A stretch of DNA of 64,000 nt, taken from NCBI GenBank assembly GCA_027488935.1, contig JAIYAP010000084.1, positions 1 through 64,000 of the forward strand, given 5' to 3'. The notes beneath the pieces were generated by a model. That model was not told where the DNA came from, searched no databases, and saw only the letters and a program-made list of their open reading frames with translations. The translations under genes and the position numbers were made by a program. Positions 58,228 through 64,000 of the stretch are shown one piece after another (within the stretch, counting starts at the first letter, position 1; each line of letters opens with the position of its first letter). This DNA is from Saprospiraceae bacterium (GTDB lineage Bacteria > Bacteroidota > Bacteroidia > Chitinophagales > Saprospiraceae).

Positions 58228-58311
58228 TGGGGGTGGTGAGATTCGAACTTACTCAGCGGTAAAGCACCAGATTTACAGTCTGGCCCGGCTCTCCGACTCC
58301 GGGGCACCCCC
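58228..58311 (-). tRNA. tRNA-Tyr (GTA)
   Basis: Class II tRNA of about 84 bases: acceptor GGGGGTG/CACCCCC, anticodon stem CCAGA/TCTGG with loop CTGTAAA (anticodon GTA), a longer variable region, T loop TTCGAAT. The T stem GTAAG/CTCAC has one A-C mismatch. Confidence 0.94.
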
Positions 58312-58397
58312 ATTAAAATACAAGCGATATATGGATAAAAAATAACCCATAAAACGTTTTCAAATTTATTTCTCTGCCTTGACAAAGAAAAAAATTG

Positions 58398-58470
58398 AGC
58401 CACTAGAGGGACTCGAACCCCCGACCAGCTGATTACAAATCAGCTGCTCTACCAACTGAGCTACAGTGGC
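58398..58470 (-). tRNA. tRNA-Thr (TGT)
   Basis: Acceptor GCCACTG/TAGTGGC with one G-T pair, anticodon stem GCTGA/TCAGC with loop TTTGTAA (anticodon TGT), T loop TTCGAGT. First gene of the tRNA-tuf cluster. Confidence 0.96.
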
Positions 58471-58555
58471 TTGTATTTTGGTCTTCTGCAGACCTATTTT
58501 AATCCTTCAATCAACTATTTTCTTCCAGGTTAACCCCCCTTTCGAAAAGCGAGTG

Positions 58556-58585
58556 CAAAGGTAATAGATTCCTGTAAAACAGAAA
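58556..58585 (-). promoter_or_regulatory. Candidate promoter of the tRNA-tuf-ribosomal cluster
   Basis: On the minus strand TTTCTG (58585-58580) and TACCTTTG (58563-58556), about 16 bp apart, lie 85 bp upstream of tRNA-Thr(TGT). The remaining gap up to 58803 is AT-rich with no gene. Confidence 0.6.
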
Positions 58586-58803
58586 AGTAATTTTAAAAAA
58601 AAAGTGCAAAATTTATGAAAATAGTTGCGCCGCACCTTCCAACTTGGCCTCAACCTAATGCTAAAACCACTTTTCATCAGGGTTTTTAAAGAAAATTTTG
58701 CAATTAATCACTTGGTTATCAATTAATTAAACCTAAGAGGTTGTTTTTTCTTGCCGAGGTTTCCCAATCTTGCGTTTATTTGTGCGCATCATGCTCATTC
58801 AAT

Positions 58804-59436
58804 ATGTCTGATAAAACATTCGATTATTGCCTCGCTCACACGACGCCCCCGGCTCCTTATTTGCAAGCATTGGAGCGTGAAACCTACATGCGCACCCTTA
58901 GCCCGCACATGTTATCGGGTAATTACCAAGGTACGCTACTCCGATTTATTAGCCAAATGCTTCAACCCAAGCGCATCCTCGAAATCGGCACCTTCACCGG
59001 TTACGCGGCTGTTTGCCTGGCAGAAGGACTTGCTGAAGATGGTATCCTACACACCATTGAAGCCGATGACGAACTCGTTTGGATTATTCGCCAAGGTTTG
59101 GAAAATGCAGGCCTTGCACACAAGGTAATCGTGCATACCGGTGATGCCGCCAAAATCATGCCCACCCTGGATGAAGTTTTTGATCTGGTGTTTCTGGATG
59201 CTGGCAAACTAGACTATCATCATCACTATGAACTGGCACTGGCAAAAACAAGAAAAGGCGGTTTTTTACTAGCTGATAACGTACTCTGGGATGGGAAAGT
59301 AGTAGGAAATGATCCCAAAGATGCTACAGCTCAGGTATTACGGCAATTCAATGACTTTGTGCAGCAGGATCATCGGGTTGAAAACCTTTTACTGCCTTTG
59401 CGTGATGGCTTAATGTTGATGCGCAAAATTGTTTAG
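58804..59436 (+). CDS. SAM-dependent O-methyltransferase
   Basis: A 210-residue class I methyltransferase of the catechol/caffeoyl-CoA O-methyltransferase type. The SAM site is ILEIGTFTGYAAVCLAEGL; the metal and catalytic Asp positions appear in DLVFLDAGKLDYHHHYE and LLADNVLWDG. The start at 58804 (MSDKTFDYC) begins the conserved N-terminus; an earlier TTG at 58741 is less likely. Small-molecule substrate unknown. Confidence 0.88.
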   Translation: MSDKTFDYCLAHTTPPAPYLQALERETYMRTLSPHMLSGNYQGTLLRFISQMLQPKRILEIGTFTGYAAVCLAEGLAEDGILHTIEADDELVWIIRQGLENAGLAHKVIVHTGDAAKIMPTLDEVFDLVFLDAGKLDYHHHYELALAKTRKGGFLLADNVLWDGKVVGNDPKDATAQVLRQFNDFVQQDHRVENLLLPLRDGLMLMRKIV

Positions 59437-59536
59437 ATCAATACCATTTGAATACATATATGGATTGTTTTACTCCACATATAAGCGTATTATATTGAAT
59501 CTGTCGGCAATCTTTCTTCATTTCATGCAACTTACT

Positions 59537-59544
59537 TATGTTTG
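59537..59544 (+). promoter_or_regulatory. Candidate -7 box (TATGTTTG)
   Basis: An exact TAnnTTTG match, 72 bp upstream of the response-regulator ATG. Confidence 0.45.
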
Positions 59545-59615
59545 CCCTGCTTGTACGGCTAAATGGCCTATTTTAGCATCATTCATAACACCTGTTTCAC
59601 CCCAACATCTTAATC

Positions 59616-60317
59616 ATGGCCGAAAAAAAAGCACACCTATTATATGTGGAGGATGACGAAAGCCTCAGCTTCGTAACCCGGGATAATCTTGAATTGAATG
59701 GCTACATGGTGACTTATTGTGAAGATGGAGGCAAAGCAATGCAATTGATTCAATCCAATCAACGCTTCGACCTTTGTATACTCGATGTAATGTTACCAGA
59801 AGTAGATGGCTTTACCCTGGCTACAGAAATTCGAAAACGCGACGAACTGGTCCCTATTATTTTCCTGACGGCCAAAAGCATGAAGCAAGATAAAATTCAT
59901 GGCCTGACCATCGGCGCGGATGACTATATTACCAAACCATTCAGCATTGAGGAATTGCTCCTTAAAATTGATATTTTCCTGCGCAGAACCAAGTACTCTA
60001 CGATTTTGAAGGAAAATCTGGTGGTAAAAATAGCCAACTACCTCTTTGACTATAAAAACCTAAGTCTCATCAATGGAGACTATACAGAAACGCTCACCCA
60101 AAAGGAAGCAGATCTCTTGAAGTTACTCAATGAAAATCGCAACCAAGTGGTGAAACGGTCTTACATATTAGAAACAATCTGGGGTAAAGACGATTATTTC
60201 CTGGGTAGGAGCCTCGATGTGTTTATTTCCCGCCTGCGCAAATACCTTCAAATTGATGAACGCATCAAAATTGAGAATATTCACGGCGTCGGATTTAAAT
60301 TCCGGGTAGACGAATAG
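59616..60317 (+). CDS. OmpR-family response regulator
   Basis: A 233-residue two-domain regulator. The receiver domain has the acidic pair EDDE near residue 12, the phospho-acceptor Asp in CILDVMLPEVDG and the Lys in ITKPFS. The C-terminal winged helix (LTQKEADLLKLLNENRNQVV...DVFISRLRKYL...NIHGVGFKF) binds DNA. No histidine kinase is adjacent, so its partner lies elsewhere. The hydrolase gene follows 33 bp downstream. Confidence 0.94.
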   Translation: MAEKKAHLLYVEDDESLSFVTRDNLELNGYMVTYCEDGGKAMQLIQSNQRFDLCILDVMLPEVDGFTLATEIRKRDELVPIIFLTAKSMKQDKIHGLTIGADDYITKPFSIEELLLKIDIFLRRTKYSTILKENLVVKIANYLFDYKNLSLINGDYTETLTQKEADLLKLLNENRNQVVKRSYILETIWGKDDYFLGRSLDVFISRLRKYLQIDERIKIENIHGVGFKFRVDE

Positions 60318-60350
60318 TTTTTTTAAGGTTTTGAAATTTTAAAAAAGAAA

Positions 60351-61145
60351 TTGGAATCACTCTTTTACTCCTATCAAAACGCTCAAATTCATTGCCTGCG
60401 TTTTGGGACTGGCCCAACATTAATGATTGCCTTGCATGGATTTGGAGATCGGGCCCGCATGTTTGCTGTACTTGAACCGGCGTTGACAGCACGTTATACT
60501 TTTGTCGCAATAGATTGGCCTTTTCACGGTCAAACGGTTTGGCCATCGCATCGTTTTGAGAAAGCAGATCTGCTTGCGATTATTGACCTAATTCTCAAAA
60601 AGGAAGGTAAGACGCGTTTTAACCTAATGGGTTTTAGTTTTGGCGGCCGACTGGCGCAGGCGATGTTGCCTGACTTGATTCAGCAGGTGGATAAATTATA
60701 TTTGCTTTCGCCCGATGGCATAGAGACGAAAGGCATGACGATGGCGGTTAGAACGCCAATTGTAGTGCGTAAGTTTTTGTATAAAATTCTTGAAAAGCCC
60801 AACTGGTTTTTAAAAATACTCTCTTTTGGACGCAAAATAGGCGTTGTTCCGGGTATGATCAATCATTTTTTGGCAGTCAACCTTTCCCGGCCCGATCGGT
60901 TTCAACGCACGTTTGGTTGTTGGTTATCGCTGGATTCATTTTACCTCCGTCGGCGCAACATTAAGGCATTATTGAAACGCAGTCAACTGCCTACAGCCAT
61001 ATATTATGGTGCACAAGATGAAATGATCCGTTTTAAAACCTTACAAAAAATGACAGAAGGCTTGCCGAATGTACAACTCTATGTGTTGCAGGAAGGGCAT
61101 CGGTTGATTGGAGAAAACCTTGCCAATCGGTTAATCACAGATTAA
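60351..61145 (+). CDS. Alpha/beta hydrolase
   Basis: A 264-residue alpha/beta-fold hydrolase. The oxyanion region is ALHGFGDRARMF, the nucleophile Ser is in the elbow GFSFGG, and the His is in LQEGHRLIGE. Start is TTG 60351; no ATG fits before the conserved HGFGD motif except one that would trim the first strand. Substrate not predictable. Possibly co-transcribed with the response regulator. Confidence 0.85.
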   Translation: MESLFYSYQNAQIHCLRFGTGPTLMIALHGFGDRARMFAVLEPALTARYTFVAIDWPFHGQTVWPSHRFEKADLLAIIDLILKKEGKTRFNLMGFSFGGRLAQAMLPDLIQQVDKLYLLSPDGIETKGMTMAVRTPIVVRKFLYKILEKPNWFLKILSFGRKIGVVPGMINHFLAVNLSRPDRFQRTFGCWLSLDSFYLRRRNIKALLKRSQLPTAIYYGAQDEMIRFKTLQKMTEGLPNVQLYVLQEGHRLIGENLANRLITD

Positions 61146-61152
61146 AGCCTGT

Positions 61153-61947
61153 TCAATCTGTTTGAATGCCGTTCCAGTTGGTAATGACCGTTCCGGTATT
61201 TTCAAAAAACCGCAGTTCGATAGTGGTACCATCAAATACCGCATAAGAATTATACTGTAACCATTCTCCCAGGTTGATGTAGCGACTGTGTCTATTTTTC
61301 AGGAGCCAATCGATGGGTAAATGACGATGTCCAAACACAAAAAAATCGGGCGCGACTCCCTGATCCAATTTTCGGTGGGCATATTGCAACAACCATTCCC
61401 GGTCCTCCCCCATCCAAGAACGTTCTGCTTCTGGTGTAGCAGCCCTGCTTTGTTTTGAAAAATAGTTGGCCAAACCGATTCCGGCATCTGGGTGCAGCCA
61501 CCTAAAGAGCCACTGGGCCAAGCGGCTGGTGAATACTTTTTTCATGATCTTGAAGCCTTTGTCGCCCGGGCCTAGTCCATCGCCGTGTCCTATAAAAAAG
61601 GATTTGCCCAAAAGTTCCACCTGAATCGGTTTGTAATAGACCGGAATACCTAATTCTTGTTCAAAATATCCAAACATCCAAAGGTCGTGGTTGCCTGTAA
61701 AAATAAAGATTGGCAGGCCTGCATCGCGTAGGGCGGCCAACTTGCCAAACAACCGGGTGTAGCCCTTGGGGACCACCGTTTTGTACTCAAACCAAAATTC
61801 AAAGAGGTCACCTACAATATAAATGGCCGCAGCATCTACGGCTACTTGATCCAGCCAACGTACCAATTGGCGTTCGCGTTCGGAAGAGGAAAGGCGTGCA
61901 TGGGCGCCTAAATGAAAATCGGAAACGAAATAAATCTTTTGCGTCAC
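61153..61947 (-). CDS. UDP-2,3-diacylglucosamine diphosphatase (LpxH-like)
   Basis: A 264-residue metallophosphoesterase. All five metal motifs are visible: SDFHLGAH, VGDLFEFW, TGNHD, GHGDGLGPGD and FGHRHLP. In Bacteroidota this type hydrolyses UDP-2,3-diacylglucosamine to lipid X in lipid A synthesis. It is divergent from hldD, another lipopolysaccharide gene. Confidence 0.88.
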   Translation of the reverse strand: MTQKIYFVSDFHLGAHARLSSSERERQLVRWLDQVAVDAAAIYIVGDLFEFWFEYKTVVPKGYTRLFGKLAALRDAGLPIFIFTGNHDLWMFGYFEQELGIPVYYKPIQVELLGKSFFIGHGDGLGPGDKGFKIMKKVFTSRLAQWLFRWLHPDAGIGLANYFSKQSRAATPEAERSWMGEDREWLLQYAHRKLDQGVAPDFFVFGHRHLPIDWLLKNRHSRYINLGEWLQYNSYAVFDGTTIELRFFENTGTVITNWNGIQTD

Positions 61948-62132
61948 GAGCGTAGGTTCTTAAAAACTCCTCTGAAATTTCGAAATACAGGCACAATCAT
62001 GCACAAAACATGCCAGTGCGCGCTTTGCTGGCACAAAAGTAGAATTCGCAGGCAGCCTGTTTGCCTAGATTGCAGAAAAAATCAGGCAGAGCGCGTTTCT
62101 TTGCAGGGTATTCCAACCAACACCCAACAATT

Positions 62133-63110
62133 ATGATCGTAGTTACTGGCGCCGCAGGGTTTATTGGCTCCTGCATGGTTCAAAAATTAAATGAAGCAGG
62201 ATATACCGATATCCTGGCTGTGGATGATTTCAGCAGAGCAGATAAGGAGCGAAACCTGAAAGATAAAAAATTGTGTGGACAAGTGTCGCGCGATAATTTT
62301 ATACGCTGGCTGGAACGCAACCATGCTGATGTAAGCGCAATTTTGCATTTGGGTGCGCGTACGGATACCACAGAAATGGATACTGCTATTTTTGATCGTT
62401 TAAACCTGGAGTATTCGAAGGCACTGTGGCTACTTTGTGCGGGCTTTGAAATTCCCCTATTGTATGCCAGCAGCGCAGCAACCTATGGATTGGGTGAACA
62501 GGGGTATGTTGATGATGAAAAACGAATTCCATTGCTTAAGCCCCTCAATCCGTACGGGCAAAGCAAGCAAGATTTTGATGTTTGGGTTTTAGATCAGGTT
62601 GCTCGGAAGGAGCAGACGCCTCCGCAATGGGCGGGTTTCAAGTTTTTCAATGTTTACGGCCCCAATGAGTACCATAAAGGCCGGATGGCGTCCGTGATTA
62701 TGCATACAGCGCGTCAGATCAAGGCTACGGGTGCGATGAAATTATTTAGGTCGCACCGCCCGGATTTTCAGGACGGAGCACAGTCCCGCGATTTTATTTA
62801 TGTCAAGGACGTGGTGGATATTTTGCAGTTCTTTTTTGAAAAAATGCCTCCAAACGCAATTTACAACCTCGGAACAGGCAAAGCGCGCACGTTCCTTGAC
62901 CTGGCCAAAGGCACCTTTCATGCACTAAGTCTGGAGCCGATTATTTCTTTTGTTGATACCCCTGCCGATATTCGAGATACCTACCAATATTTTACAGAAG
63001 CCGATATGGGTAAAATGCGGGCTGCTGGCTACATGGAACCTTTTTACGGGCTCGAAGAAGGTATTACGGACTATGTACAGCGGTATTTAAAAGATGAAAC
63101 CATTTGGTAG
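62133..63110 (+). CDS. hldD: ADP-L-glycero-D-manno-heptose 6-epimerase
   Basis: A 325-residue short-chain dehydrogenase/epimerase of inner-core LPS heptose synthesis. NADP site GAAGFIGS at the N-terminus, the catalytic YGQSK motif, and the family-typical FKFFNVYGPNEYHKGRMASV. The start at 62133 (MIVVTGAAG) places the Rossmann motif correctly; the longer frame begins with an implausible extension. It fits with the neighbouring LpxH-like gene. Confidence 0.92.
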   Translation: MIVVTGAAGFIGSCMVQKLNEAGYTDILAVDDFSRADKERNLKDKKLCGQVSRDNFIRWLERNHADVSAILHLGARTDTTEMDTAIFDRLNLEYSKALWLLCAGFEIPLLYASSAATYGLGEQGYVDDEKRIPLLKPLNPYGQSKQDFDVWVLDQVARKEQTPPQWAGFKFFNVYGPNEYHKGRMASVIMHTARQIKATGAMKLFRSHRPDFQDGAQSRDFIYVKDVVDILQFFFEKMPPNAIYNLGTGKARTFLDLAKGTFHALSLEPIISFVDTPADIRDTYQYFTEADMGKMRAAGYMEPFYGLEEGITDYVQRYLKDETIW

Positions 63111-63124
63111 GCATTCGCGCGTCT

Positions 63125-64000
63125 TTAGTTTGCAAAAATCATTTGTCGACTGTCAATCGGCAGGCCGTCTATTTCCAGCAGGTAAACAAATGTACCCTGC
63201 ATGCCATATCCGTGGGTGTAGAGGATTTCATTTAAACCTTGTTTGAGGTTTAAGGGTATGTTTTGAATCATTTTGCCCTGCATATCCAGGATCAGCATGT
63301 TGGCCTTTTGGTAGGTTGGCAGTTTTTCGATCCAAAAAGAAATCCAGGTTGCTTCATCAAATGGATTTGGGCGGTTTTGGAAGAGCCGAATATTGGGGGC
63401 ATCCTTGCCTTGGTCTGCATCCTCAACGGCCGAAGTGGTGATAATTTTTTCTACGCCAAAAAGGCTTTCTGCACCATCGGCATCTACCCTTGCCAGGCTT
63501 ACAAACAATCCACCCGTGGCATTGCATGGTACGAGGGCGTTGGTGCCGCCTGTAATTGTATAAACAGTGTCCCAGTCATTGGTTGTAGAACGCAAGGCAA
63601 TGCGTACGGATTCATTATTACCTAAAGCTGGGTTAAAATTGACGGTGAGGTTACTGCCAGAACGGGTCCCTGTAAATTCAGGAGGTGCAGGTACGGCGCG
63701 GGCTGCAATGGCTGCGGCATTCGCATTGATGGTCGCATTGCGCTGCAAGTAGTTAAAATCAACGAAAAATGAGTCAATACTATTATTCCCATCGGTATCT
63801 TCCCCTAGAATATCCCGTGTGGAGTGTTGTCGGTCGGTGTATGTTGGTCCGGCAGATGCATCGCCGTGTTCATTGGCGGAGGTAAAGCGCATGGCTGCAT
63901 ATCCTTTTTCGCGAAAAGGAATATGGTCACCTCCTCGACCGGTGCGGTCTTCGGGCGACATGATGCGCACATTCATGGGTACCGTAGCTGTTGGCAGGAT
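63125..64000 (-). CDS. M28-type peptidase, 3' part, with T9SS domain (cut by window edge)
   Basis: The frame stays open to base 64000, so the N-terminal part is missing. The visible 291 or so residues start with the end of an M28 aminopeptidase domain: the metal-ligand motif GGDHIPFREKGYAAMRFT and NEHGD. A fibronectin III-like segment follows (about PAPPEFTGTRSGSNLTVNF), and a C-terminal T9SS-type domain (LFQNRPNPFDEATWISF ... GTFVYLLEIDG). It is an exported zinc peptidase. It is convergent with hldD, 14 bp apart. Confidence 0.85.
   Translation of the reverse strand: MLPTATVPMNVRIMSPEDRTGRGGDHIPFREKGYAAMRFTSANEHGDASAGPTYTDRQHSTRDILGEDTDGNNSIDSFFVDFNYLQRNATINANAAAIAARAVPAPPEFTGTRSGSNLTVNFNPALGNNESVRIALRSTTNDWDTVYTITGGTNALVPCNATGGLFVSLARVDADGAESLFGVEKIITTSAVEDADQGKDAPNIRLFQNRPNPFDEATWISFWIEKLPTYQKANMLILDMQGKMIQNIPLNLKQGLNEILYTHGYGMQGTFVYLLEIDGLPIDSRQMIFAN

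Overview
The window looks like a chromosomal segment of a member of the Bacteroidota, most likely a Saprospiria-like lineage. Five encoded proteins end in a Por/type IX secretion (T9SS) sorting domain. Families typical of the phylum are present (DUF5686, DUF3810, outer-membrane beta-barrels with a carboxypeptidase-regulatory N-terminus). Many genes are preceded by the TAnnTTTG -7 box of Bacteroidota promoters. The order tRNA(Thr-Tyr-Gly-Thr)-tuf-tRNA(Trp)-secE-nusG-rplKAJL-rpoB is the usual one for the phylum. The lineage below phylum is an inference.

Layout. 1-115: a 24-bp tandem repeat and a palindrome that abuts the birA stop. 115-3558: birA, diverging from rsfS-ftsH. 3581-14522: a DUF5686 outer-membrane protein, a TPR/adenylate cyclase, and secreted T9SS cargo (an M43 protease and a BNR-repeat protein). 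14614-20583: a UvrD/AddA-like helicase, a sugar nucleotidyltransferase, and a DUF4143 ATPase with palindromic upstream sites. 20919-30300: a GH13 amylase with T9SS domain, a glycosyltransferase, an outer-membrane receptor-like barrel, an AraC-type membrane regulator and a DUF3810 protein. 30384-32140: a Crp/Fnr regulator followed by a perfect FNR-type box and a fused sterol desaturase-ferredoxin. 33306-40621: a complete his operon in the order hisG-D-C-B-H-A-F-IE, preceded by an unannotated His-codon leader peptide and terminator, a classical attenuator.

42645-58470: the transcription/translation supercluster on the minus strand (four tRNAs, tuf, tRNA-Trp, secE, nusG, rplK, rplA, rplJ, rplL, rpoB, rpoC). 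Its outstanding oddity is that rpoB and rpoC are not adjacent. A FkbM-type methyltransferase and a glycosyltransferase-like gene lie between them, and a strong hairpin follows rpoB. 58804-64000: an O-methyltransferase, an orphan OmpR-type response regulator, an alpha/beta hydrolase, an LpxH-type hydrolase, HldD, and the 3' part of an M28 peptidase with T9SS domain, cut by the window edge.

The most interesting items are the his attenuator (leader ORF, antiterminator and terminator can all be drawn from the sequence, with a nearly leaderless start), the split rpoB/rpoC pair with its structured leaders, the match between an FNR box and an ExxSR recognition helix beside a desaturase-ferredoxin fusion, and a palindrome family that supplies the TAG stop codon of two unrelated genes. 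All functional statements are family-level readings by eye; no database search was run.
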